Assembly (NCBI GenBank): GCA_003241485.1
Contig: QFQD01000030.1
Span: forward strand, 45,836-109,835
Direction: 5' to 3'
Length of the DNA: 64,000 nt
From: Ancylobacter novellus
Lineage (GTDB): Bacteria; Pseudomonadota; Alphaproteobacteria; Rhizobiales; Xanthobacteraceae
Part shown: positions 41,921-48,792 of the stretch, piece after piece
Layout: every line of letters starts with the position of its first letter
Position numbering within the stretch: position 1 is the stretch's first letter
Translations under genes and position numbers: made by a program
The notes under the pieces: model-generated
What the model was told of the DNA's origin: nothing
Databases searched by the model: none
Seen by the model: only the letters and a program-made list of their open reading frames with translations

Positions 41921-42304
41921 ATGGCACGCAAGAAAGCTCCGCCTGGCGCCCTGTTGAAGCGCCCCCTGAAGCGCCCCTACATCGCGGAATGGCGGGCGGC
42001 GCGGAACCTTTCTCAGGAAACTCTCGCTGGACGCGTCGAAGAGTTGCTGGGCACCAGCTTTACGGCCACGACGCTCAGCCGCATCGAGAATGCGAAGAGC
42101 CCCTACAGTCAGCGGCAGTTGGAGGCCCTTGCAGAAGCTCTTCGCTGCGCGCCGGCCGACCTGATAATGCGCGACCCCACTAAGACGGATGCGCCATGGT
42201 CCATTTGGGAGAAGCTGGAGCCCGCGCAGCGCGATCAAGCGCTGTCCTACCTTCGCTTCCTTAGCGAACAGGCTGCCGACAAGAAGGACGATGCCGCCGC
42301 TTAA
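41921..42304 (+). CDS. CI-like XRE family repressor
   Basis: A 127-residue protein. Residues 20-75 form an XRE domain (WRAARNLSQETLAGRVEELL, FTATTLSRIENAKSPYSQRQ). The C-terminal region (APWSIWEKLEPAQRDQALSY) is short and lacks the Ser/Lys peptidase of LexA-type repressors, so RecA-linked self-cleavage is not expected. It is the only divergent regulator and probably keeps the prophage silent. Its stop overlaps by 4 bases the convergent WYL-TerB gene. Confidence 0.75.
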   Translation: MARKKAPPGALLKRPLKRPYIAEWRAARNLSQETLAGRVEELLGTSFTATTLSRIENAKSPYSQRQLEALAEALRCAPADLIMRDPTKTDAPWSIWEKLEPAQRDQALSYLRFLSEQAADKKDDAAA

Positions 42305-43131
42305 GGCGCGTCTCGCTTCTTTCTCGCGGTCGCGAGAAGCACATTCAGCGCGTCACGTTCTGTGGGACCAATTGCGCCGTCGGCCCTGACAACTTCCATT
42401 GCACACCGCGCGACGAGCGCCAGATGCTCGGTGCCGTTGGCAATTTTGCCGATTGCCGTCACATAGGACCGCCGGGTAGGGGCGAGGCCTTCGGCCATAA
42501 ACATGCAAACCTCCGCAAGGCTGGCGTCGTCGCCAAGCCCCGCTTCCGCCAAGCGATCGCGAACATAGGCCTCTTCCACTCGACGCTCATCGGCCGATCT
42601 CTCGCCATCGCTTAGTCCGAGATAGGCGAGTATGCGCAACCCGGGCAGGGTTGCTTGGCGCGCAGCGCTTTCCCGCCTCAGTCGAAGTCGGTAATCGTCC
42701 TCTTCGTCCTTTGCCGCCCGGCGGGGATGTCGGTCAAAAGCGTCCTCGTCATAGTACGATAGACCAAAGAAGAAGACTTCGTGCTCCGGCACAGTCTTGC
42801 CCGAACGAAGCTCAACGACCCGTTCCATGCGGTCCGCCCGAAAAGTCCGCATGGCCTCTCGCGTGGTGCAAAGGCCGCGCACATAGATGAAGTCACCGTT
42901 CCGAAAGACCTGATGGCAGAGCACCGCGCGGCTCGTGCACTCGCCCTGTGCATCGACATAGTCGAACCCGATGAGCAGGCCTTCCGCATCATTTGGGTCG
43001 TCATTGTCGGGTCGCATCTCGATCATGTCGCCGGTATCGGTATTGATCACCTCGACGACATTCGCGCGCGCAAACTTGCGCCATGGCTCTTCCGGCGCGT
43101 CTTTCTTCCCGAACCAGTCCAGCAGTCCCAT
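42301..43131 (-). CDS. WYL-domain protein with C-terminal TerB-like domain
   Basis: A 276-residue protein. MGLLDWFGKKD at the N-terminus looks membrane- or partner-binding. Residues 55-110 (GDFIYVRGLCTTREAMRTFR then ADRMERVVEL) match a WYL-like ligand-sensing domain. The last 100 residues (VVRADGAIGPTERDALNVLL) resemble TerB with its acidic metal-binding helix motif. It follows a lipoprotein gene by 12 bases, in the immunity region, facing the repressor. It is likely expressed in the lysogen. A role in superinfection exclusion or host sensing is inference. Confidence 0.65.
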   Translation of the reverse strand: MGLLDWFGKKDAPEEPWRKFARANVVEVINTDTGDMIEMRPDNDDPNDAEGLLIGFDYVDAQGECTSRAVLCHQVFRNGDFIYVRGLCTTREAMRTFRADRMERVVELRSGKTVPEHEVFFFGLSYYDEDAFDRHPRRAAKDEEDDYRLRLRRESAARQATLPGLRILAYLGLSDGERSADERRVEEAYVRDRLAEAGLGDDASLAEVCMFMAEGLAPTRRSYVTAIGKIANGTEHLALVARCAMEVVRADGAIGPTERDALNVLLATARKKRDAP

Positions 43132-43143
43132 CCGCGTCGGTCC

Positions 43144-43488
43144 CTAGCACTTCACGTCGATGGCGTAGGTCCGTGCCGGCCGCCCGAGCAGATACTCGCC
43201 CGTCTCAAGAACGGTTTCGCCCACGATGCGGCCTGATGGGCATTGCGTGCGAAGGTAGTCTAGGGCCAGCTTGTCGCGCACGGCCTTGTCATCCGGGTTA
43301 TAGCCTACGTCGGCGATATTTCGGATCGACACAGTGTAGTTCGCCGCCGGGTTGGCCGAAGGGGATACCCGCAAGGCGCCATCCTGTTCGAGCAGCCGCA
43401 TATGGCCCTGGCTGCCGGCGCACCCGGCGAGAGCCAATAAGGCGACGCCCGCAAATGCTCCGCGCCGAGCCATCTGAGTTTTCCGCAT
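43144..43488 (-). CDS. Small lipoprotein, immunity-region cassette
   Basis: A 114-residue protein with a type II signal peptide: basic MRKTQMARR, hydrophobic AFAGVALLALAG and lipobox LAGC (Cys 23). The mature part of about 90 residues ends in a conserved-looking Cys (AIDVKC) that could pair with C-rich QCPSG. It sits first in a minus-strand unit reading from the operator-rich region at 43.5-43.7 kb. Phage lipoproteins in this place often block superinfection or alter the cell surface; that is not shown here. Confidence 0.75.
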   Translation of the reverse strand: MRKTQMARRGAFAGVALLALAGCAGSQGHMRLLEQDGALRVSPSANPAANYTVSIRNIADVGYNPDDKAVRDKLALDYLRTQCPSGRIVGETVLETGEYLLGRPARTYAIDVKC

Positions 43489-43786
43489 AGGTCGGCCTCC
43501 CTGTCCTCGGCAGGAGGATACCAGTCAGGCGGCTGTCGTCGAGTGACGTTTAGTAAGTCAGCGCAATAGCTTAAGCAGGCGATTCGCAACCGATGCATTA
43601 TCCTGTAGGAAAGAACTTGCATCCCATGCATCTTTCCAATTGACGAAAACTTGCAACCGATGCAAGCTTGCCCCCAATCACCGCGATTGGGAGCAACCGC
43701 ATGTGCCCCGCATCCCCCGAAACGGCGCTTGTCGCCTTCTTCCGCCGCCACAGCCTTGGATCGAGCGCCACGGCCTGGTGCTGGCC
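43489..43786. promoter_or_regulatory. Divergent early promoter and operator region
   Basis: Three 13-bp operator-like sites of the TGCAWCCSATGCA family: 43585-43597, 43618-43630 and 43652-43664, with centres 33 and 34 bp apart. TTGACG at 43640-43645 could be the -35 box of a rightward promoter overlapping the third site. A leader hairpin CCCAATC/GATTGGG (43674-43690) ends in GGGAG, 8 bases before ATG 43701. Confidence 0.65.
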
Positions 43787-44191
43787 ATGGCCCTCGCCAT
43801 GCGCGAGGCGGAATTCCGCGCCCATCCCGATGTCGCCGGCGGTGCCCGCTTCGGCAACCGCCACTTTCCCGAGCGCGACATTCTCGCGGCCGCCGGCGAG
43901 GCGCACCGTCTGGCGGCCAAGCTGGATAACATCGCCGAGCGCCAGCCGGTGCCCTGTCCGCTCAATGCCTTCGGCGCCACCATCGACGCCATGGCCCTCG
44001 CCATACGCCGGCTGGACGAGGCGGGCTGCTTCGTCACCCCCTCGGCGCTGCTGCGCGAAGGATTCACCGCCGCCGAGATCATCGAGGCCGGCCCCGAGGC
44101 CACCACCCTCGCCGAGGCGATGACCCTCGCCATCCGCCGCTATCACAAGGCCCGCATTGAGGCCGCCGAAGCCCTCCGCGAGGCCGCGTGA
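43787..44191 (+). CDS. First protein of rightward operon (frame of start uncertain)
   Basis: The body of this product reads clearly from about 43758: PWIERHGLVLAMALAMREAE onward, then helical repeats ending AIRRYHKARIEAAEALREAA. In that frame the best starts are ATG 43787 or GTG 43778, neither with a ribosome site. The strong site (GGGAG) is placed for ATG 43701, which is in another frame. So either a frameshift exists in the DNA near 43740-43755, or start usage is unusual. The 134-residue version is given. Function unknown. Confidence 0.45.
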   Translation: MALAMREAEFRAHPDVAGGARFGNRHFPERDILAAAGEAHRLAAKLDNIAERQPVPCPLNAFGATIDAMALAIRRLDEAGCFVTPSALLREGFTAAEIIEAGPEATTLAEAMTLAIRRYHKARIEAAEALREAA

Positions 44192-44337
44192 TGCAGGAGG
44201 CAAAGCCCCGCATCCTCACCGCGCGGCAGCTTGGCACTGCTGCGGCTGTCGGCATCCTCATCCCGCTGGCGGGCGCGCTCGGCGGCGTTGGCCTCGCATG
44301 GGCAAGCGCGGCCTTCGCGCTTTGGGTGCGCCCATGA
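44191..44337 (+). CDS. Small membrane protein (48 aa)
   Basis: ATG 44191 overlaps the previous stop (TGATG) and the end overlaps the next start (ATGA), which strongly supports translation. It has one long hydrophobic stretch (about 13-45, GILIPLAGALGGVGLAWA). Likely a membrane peptide; function unknown. Confidence 0.6.
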   Translation: MQEAKPRILTARQLGTAAAVGILIPLAGALGGVGLAWASAAFALWVRP

Positions 44338-44999
44338 GCCTCGCCCCGCGCATCTGGCAACAGTCCCGCAACGGCCGCGCGCTCGACATGGTTGCCCCCA
44401 GCAGCGGCCAGGTTGATTTCAGCGAGATCGCCGACGCGCTGAGCCTCATCAACCGCTATGTCGGCGCGTCGGACGTGGCCGTGTCGGTGGCGAACCACAC
44501 CCTCATCTGCGATCGCGCGGCGCAGATGGCCGGCGCCACGCCGCGCGAGCGGGCGCTGGTGCTGCTGCACGATGTGAAGGAAACGCGCATCGGGGATAAG
44601 TCGACCCCGACCAAGCAGGCCGAATATGCCATCGCGCGGGAAATGTTCGGTCTGCCGGCCGAGGACATCGTCCGCCAGGTCATGGCCGAACTGGAGCGCC
44701 GGCACGACGCGGCGATCTATGCCGCCGCTGGCATCGACCCGCCGAGCGCCGCCGAGCACGCCTTCGTCAAGCGCTGCGACATCACCGCCCTCGTCACCGA
44801 ACGGCGGGATTTCCTCGCCCGCCCGCCCATGCCGTGGGGGCCGGAAATCGAAGCCGTGCCCCCGCTCAAGACCCGCCAGCGGCTGCTTCCGCCGGCACGC
44901 GCGGCGATCGAGCTGCACGAGCTTTTCCTCGCCTTCCTGCCCGGCGCCCGCGCGCAGAGCGCCCGCGCCGTCAGCCAGTCGGAACGGGTGTGCGCATGA
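44334..44999 (+). CDS. HD-domain phosphohydrolase (YfbR-like)
   Basis: A 221-residue protein. VSVANHTLI (His about 53), HDVKETRIGDKSTPTK (HD about 80-95) and HDAAIYAAAGID suit the HD superfamily, with likely metal-dependent 5'-nucleotidase or related activity on nucleotides (YfbR type). Starts at ATG 44334, overlapping the membrane peptide's stop. It is the second gene of the tight rightward run. Probably helps adjust dNTP pools during phage replication. Confidence 0.75.
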   Translation: MSLAPRIWQQSRNGRALDMVAPSSGQVDFSEIADALSLINRYVGASDVAVSVANHTLICDRAAQMAGATPRERALVLLHDVKETRIGDKSTPTKQAEYAIAREMFGLPAEDIVRQVMAELERRHDAAIYAAAGIDPPSAAEHAFVKRCDITALVTERRDFLARPPMPWGPEIEAVPPLKTRQRLLPPARAAIELHELFLAFLPGARAQSARAVSQSERVCA

Positions 45000-45232
45000 G
45001 CAAGCATCGCGACTACCTCGCCAAGAAGTGCAGCGCGGCCAAGGCCGTCTATCTCGGCGCCGTCGCCCGCCACAAGGGCCGCCGCGCCGCGCGCCGCCAG
45101 TTCGTGCAGGCCAAGGCCGATCTGCTGCGCCAGGAGATCGAGGACGCCAAGGCCTCGCGCCGCCAGGCGGGCCGCGACGCCACGCGCCCCGGCACCTTCG
45201 CCGGCGACCTTTTCAACCTCTGCAACAGCTGA
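44996..45232 (+). CDS. Small basic phage protein
   Basis: A 78-residue protein with many Lys, Arg and Ala (MSKHRDYLAKKCSAAKAVYL). Its ATG overlaps the HD stop. Predicted helical; it could bind nucleic acid. Function unknown. Confidence 0.55.
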   Translation: MSKHRDYLAKKCSAAKAVYLGAVARHKGRRAARRQFVQAKADLLRQEIEDAKASRRQAGRDATRPGTFAGDLFNLCNS

Positions 45233-45258
45233 CGCCCGGAAGGGGCGGAGGAGCCAAC

Positions 45259-45609
45259 ATGTCGACCCGCATCATCCGCAGCGTCTTCCAGGCGCTCGGC
45301 CTCTCCAATCGGGGCCGCTTCGAGGAGAAGGCCAATGCCGAGATGCAGCGCCTGATCGAGGCGCTGCAGGAGCACCCCGAGGAAAAGGCCAAGGGCACGC
45401 TCACCCTCACCATCGACTTCGTCAAGCTAGGCGATCGCATCGACATGAAGCCGTCGGTGAAAGCCAAGCTGCCGGAGGAGAAGGGCTTCCAGTCCACGCC
45501 CTTCTGGGTCGTCGAGGGCGGCCTGTCCGTCCAGCACCCCAGCCAGTCCGACATGTTCGGCGGCCCCTCCGAAGTCTCCGAGCGCCGCCGCACCAGCGAG
45601 CCGGCCTGA
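45259..45609 (+). CDS. Phage protein upstream of DUF2303 gene
   Basis: A 116-residue protein with GGAGGAG about 6 bases before ATG 45259. The segment GTLTLTIDFVKLGDRIDMKP is beta-like, after a helical N-terminus; the C-terminus (QSDMFGGPSEVSERRR) is polar. Found with DUF2303 genes in other phages. Function unknown, possibly a recombination accessory. Confidence 0.55.
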   Translation: MSTRIIRSVFQALGLSNRGRFEEKANAEMQRLIEALQEHPEEKAKGTLTLTIDFVKLGDRIDMKPSVKAKLPEEKGFQSTPFWVVEGGLSVQHPSQSDMFGGPSEVSERRRTSEPA

Positions 45610-45644
45610 CTTTCCCGCTCACCCTCTCCTGACAGGAGCACCCC

Positions 45645-46574
45645 GTGTCCACCTCTCCGACGAAGAACGACATCCCCACGGCCTCGGCGGCCGGGCTTAT
45701 CGCCGACATGGCGAAGGCCGCCGCCGGCCCGCACCAGGTCGAGTTCAACACCAAGGGCCTCGGCGCCGGTCTGCCGGAAACGGTTCCCGCCCTCTGGGAT
45801 GCCGAGCATCAACAGATCGTCTCGGCATGGGCCGAGATCGAGAAGTATCGCCAGAAGCCCAAGGCCAGCATCGGCACTGCGAAGGTCGAGACGCTGGAAA
45901 GCTTCATCGACCTCACCAACCGCCACAAGACGGCGAGCAGCACCATCTTCGCCACGACCGCGTGGCCGAACCCGAAGCTCACGGCGGTCATCGACTATCA
46001 CGGCACGGACCACGCGCCGGATTTCCTCAAGCACCGCGTCGAATATGGCTTCCCGCTAACCGAGGAATTCAAGGCGTGGGTTGGCCAGAACGGCAAGGCG
46101 ATGGAGCAGCATGACTTCGCCGAGTTCCTCGAGGAGCACGCGGCCGAATTGGCCTCGCCCCTCGATCAGGAACGGACGGACTATGAGCCCCTGTTCAAGG
46201 AGCGCTTCGCCAACCCCAACGAACTGATCGATCTGTCGCGCTCTCTCGAAGTGTTCGTCGGCGCCAAGGTGAAGCAGTCGACCCGCCTGCAGTCCGGCGA
46301 GCGCCAGATCCTGTTCGAAACCGAGCACATGAACGGTAAGGGCGAGCCGATCGACATCCCCGGCATCTTCATGATCTCGCTGCCCCCCTTCGTCGATGGC
46401 GACGTCGTGCGCATCCCGGCGCGCATCCGCTACCGCGTCCAGGGCGGCGCCCTGATGTGGTTCTTCCAGCTCTACCGATGGGAGTTCTGGCTGCGCACCC
46501 GCGTGCAGAACGACCTGCTCAAGGCCGGCAAGGACACGGCCCTGCCCACCTTCGAAGGTGCCCCCGAGTCCTGA
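45645..46574 (+). CDS. DUF2303 family protein (YfdQ-like)
   Basis: A 309-residue protein; GTG 45645 with AGGAG 7 bases upstream is a good start. SGHxxP-like parts such as FIDLTNRHKTASSTIFATTA, AVIDYHGTDHAPDFLKHRVE and YGFPLTEEFKAWV are DUF2303 features. The family is common in phage recombination/replication regions; its role is unproven. Downstream a hairpin ends the transcript or attenuates it. Confidence 0.75.
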   Translation: MSTSPTKNDIPTASAAGLIADMAKAAAGPHQVEFNTKGLGAGLPETVPALWDAEHQQIVSAWAEIEKYRQKPKASIGTAKVETLESFIDLTNRHKTASSTIFATTAWPNPKLTAVIDYHGTDHAPDFLKHRVEYGFPLTEEFKAWVGQNGKAMEQHDFAEFLEEHAAELASPLDQERTDYEPLFKERFANPNELIDLSRSLEVFVGAKVKQSTRLQSGERQILFETEHMNGKGEPIDIPGIFMISLPPFVDGDVVRIPARIRYRVQGGALMWFFQLYRWEFWLRTRVQNDLLKAGKDTALPTFEGAPES

Positions 46575-46615
46575 CGTTCCTCCCGCCGGCGCTGTTGGCG
46601 TGGCGCCGGTGACCT

Positions 46616-46653
46616 GCCGGGCGGTGTGAAGGCATCCGCCGCCCGGCTCTTTC
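46616..46653 (+). terminator. GC hairpin with TCTTTC tail (copy 1)
   Basis: GCCGGGCGG (46616-46624) and CCGCCCGGC (46639-46647) form a 9-bp stem, then TCTTTC. A near-identical element lies at 47322-47356. Confidence 0.7.
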
Positions 46654-46674
46654 TCCAGCACAGGACAGCAACCC

Positions 46675-46788
46675 ATGTGGATCGCCGTCATCAACAATCT
46701 GCCTGAGATGATCTTGGGCGGGGCTTGGACCGGTCTCGTGTTCTGGACCGGTTCCAGGTTCGGCAGGTGGAGAGCCCGCCGAACCTGA
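46675..46788 (+). CDS. Small membrane protein (37 aa)
   Basis: ATG 46675 to TGA 46788; GGAC upstream is only a weak ribosome site. One hydrophobic segment (about 9-26, EMILGGAWTGLVFWTGSRFG) and a basic tail. It lies between the DUF2303 gene and terB-like gene; function unknown. Confidence 0.4.
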   Translation: MWIAVINNLPEMILGGAWTGLVFWTGSRFGRWRARRT

Positions 46789-46842
46789 TGAGACCGCGCG
46801 GCGAGGCACGCCGCACAACCCTGCAAATCGGAGACTACCACA

Positions 46843-47292
46843 ATGTTCGGAGCGTTGAAGCGCGCCATGGGCGCCGGTGCCCGCGAAGTGAAGGCCGAGT
46901 ACGGCGAGAACAAGGATTTTCTCGAGGCCGTCTGTGCCGCCGCCGCCCTGGTGGCCGCCGCCGATGGCGACATCGAGGAGAGCGAGCGCCGCAAGGTCGT
47001 CTCGATCGTCCAGAACCACCCGACCCTGTCGAAGCTCTACCAGTCCAACGTCATCGAGCAGACCGCCGACACGATGTTCAAGCGGGCCAAGGAAACCTCC
47101 GGCCGCCAGCTGCTCGCCCGCGAGCTCGACGACATCAAGTCGCGGCCGAACGGCCAGCAGATGGCGGAAGACGCCTATCTGATCGCCCTCGACATCGCCA
47201 ATGCCGATGGCGAACTCGAGCCCGCCGAGGAAGCGGTGCTGAAGAAGCTCGCCGCCCGGCTCGGTGTCGACGCCAGCAAGTTCGACTTCTGA
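46843..47292 (+). CDS. TerB-like protein
   Basis: A 149-residue helical protein. AALVAAADGDIEESERRKVV (about 35-54) and ALDIANADGELEPAEEAVLK (about 120-139) are two copies of the acidic DGxIxxxE metal-binding helix of TerB. The family is linked to tellurite resistance and to phage infection inhibition in plasmid clusters. Here it is flanked on both sides by nearly identical hairpins, as a separate cassette. Confidence 0.8.
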   Translation: MFGALKRAMGAGAREVKAEYGENKDFLEAVCAAAALVAAADGDIEESERRKVVSIVQNHPTLSKLYQSNVIEQTADTMFKRAKETSGRQLLARELDDIKSRPNGQQMAEDAYLIALDIANADGELEPAEEAVLKKLAARLGVDASKFDF

Positions 47293-47321
47293 CCGCTCGG
47301 GGCCCGACCAGCCCCGCGCCT

Positions 47322-47356
47322 GCCGGGCGGCGAAGGACATGCCGCCCGGCTCTTTC
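47322..47356 (+). terminator. GC hairpin with TCTTTC tail (copy 2)
   Basis: GCCGGGCGG (47322-47330), loop and CCGCCCGGC (47342-47350), then TCTTTC. Matches copy 1; both flank the terB-like cassette. Confidence 0.7.
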
Positions 47357-47379
47357 CCCCCTCATCTGGAACCGCCGCG

Positions 47380-48501
47380 ATGAAGCTCACCCTCGAACGC
47401 GCCCCCTTGCTCGCCGCGCTCGCCCGTGCCGATCGTGTGGTCGAGCGCCGCAACACCATCCCGATTCTCGCCAATCTCCGGCTGGACGCTGCCGCCGGCG
47501 CGCTGCGCATCGTCGCCACCGATCTCGATATCCAGATTGCCCAGAGCCTCCCCGCCGAGGTGAGCGCACCCGGCTCCACCACGGCGCCGGCGCACACCCT
47601 GTACGAGATCGCCCGCAAGTTTCCTGACGGCGCGCAGGTGCAGCTGGAAACCTCCGGCGACCGCGGCACGCTCACCGTCCGCGCCGGCCGCTCGCGCTTC
47701 GCGCTGCAGACCCTGCCGGAAAGCGAATTTCCGGACCTCGCGGGGGTCGAGGGCGGGCACGTCATCACCCTGCCGGGCAAGGACCTCGCCGCCGCCATCG
47801 GCCAGGTGGAGTTCGCCATCTCCACCGAGGAGGCGCGCTATTACCTCAATGGCATCTATCTCCACCCGCGCGAGGGCAAGCTGGGGCTGGTGGCGACGGA
47901 TGGTCACCGCCTCTCGCTGTTGAGCCTCGCGCTCGAACTGCCCGAGGGCCTGCCCGGCGTCATCCTGCCGCGCAAGGCGGTCGGTGAGGTGAAGCGTCTG
48001 GCCGAGGCGGCGGACAAGGCGGACATCACGCTGGAGATTTCCACCCACAAGCTCGCGGCCGAGTTCGCCGGCGCCCGCCTCACCACCAAGCTGATCGACG
48101 GCACCTTCCCCGATTATGGCCGCGTCATCCCCACCGGCAACGCCAAGGTGGCGACGCTGGAGGCGGCCGATCTGCTCGCCGCCGTCGCCCGCGTCGGCAC
48201 CATCGCCAGCGAGCGGGGCAGGGCGGTGAAGTTCACCTTCACGTCCGGCCGGCTGGTGCTGGCGGTGACCAACCCCGATGCCGGCGAGGCGAGCGAGGAA
48301 ATCGACTGCGTCTATGGCGCCGAGGATCTCGAGATCGGCTTCAACGGCAAATATGTCGAAGAGGCGCTCACCCGCACCGCCAGCACCGGCCCGATCGAGA
48401 TCGCGCTGAACGACGCCGGCAGCCCCGCGCTGATCCGCCGCCCGCCGGCCGACACCCCCACCCCCGACGCCCTGTGCGTCCTCATGCCGATGAGGGTTTG
48501 A
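47380..48501 (+). CDS. dnaN: DNA polymerase III beta subunit (sliding clamp), phage-carried
   Basis: A 373-residue protein of usual DnaN length (about 366-376), with the three-domain layout: LLAALARADRVVERRNTIPI, RFALQTLPESEFPDL, then YYLNGIYLH and KLGLVATDGHRLSLLSLALE, plus FNGKYVEEAL and CVLMPMRV at the C-terminus. It would hold DNA polymerase on the template. A clamp gene in a prophage operon is unusual, and the host has its own elsewhere, presumably. The ATG follows the second hairpin. Confidence 0.9.
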   Translation: MKLTLERAPLLAALARADRVVERRNTIPILANLRLDAAAGALRIVATDLDIQIAQSLPAEVSAPGSTTAPAHTLYEIARKFPDGAQVQLETSGDRGTLTVRAGRSRFALQTLPESEFPDLAGVEGGHVITLPGKDLAAAIGQVEFAISTEEARYYLNGIYLHPREGKLGLVATDGHRLSLLSLALELPEGLPGVILPRKAVGEVKRLAEAADKADITLEISTHKLAAEFAGARLTTKLIDGTFPDYGRVIPTGNAKVATLEAADLLAAVARVGTIASERGRAVKFTFTSGRLVLAVTNPDAGEASEEIDCVYGAEDLEIGFNGKYVEEALTRTASTGPIEIALNDAGSPALIRRPPADTPTPDALCVLMPMRV

Positions 48502-48504
48502 GCG

Positions 48505-48792
48505 ATGAGCATCAGTCTTGAGGTAAAGACGGTCAGGTCGGAAGTGCACATTGTGGCGCGGACACCGAACCCTGCCGGTCAACCCGACCGCGAAACCGTA
48601 TGCCGCATGACACCGGCCGAGGCGCTTCACCTGATCGTCGATCTTCAGGCGGCCGCCACAAGCGCCAGCGAGGCCGCCGATAGCTTTCGCCGGGAAGAAG
48701 TCATCCGTTTGCGCGCCGAGATCAAGTCGCGCGAGGCACGGCTCGTCGAACTTCTCGCCCGCGAACAGGCGGAGGCCAAGGCCAATGGCTGA
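48505..48792 (+). CDS. Coiled-coil phage protein
   Basis: A 95-residue protein; the C-terminal half (ASEAADSFRREEVIRLRAEI, then KSREARLVELLAREQAEAKA) predicts a coiled coil. It starts 3 bases after dnaN and its end overlaps the Gp37/Gp68 gene by 8 bases. Function unknown. Confidence 0.6.
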   Translation: MSISLEVKTVRSEVHIVARTPNPAGQPDRETVCRMTPAEALHLIVDLQAAATSASEAADSFRREEVIRLRAEIKSREARLVELLAREQAEAKANG

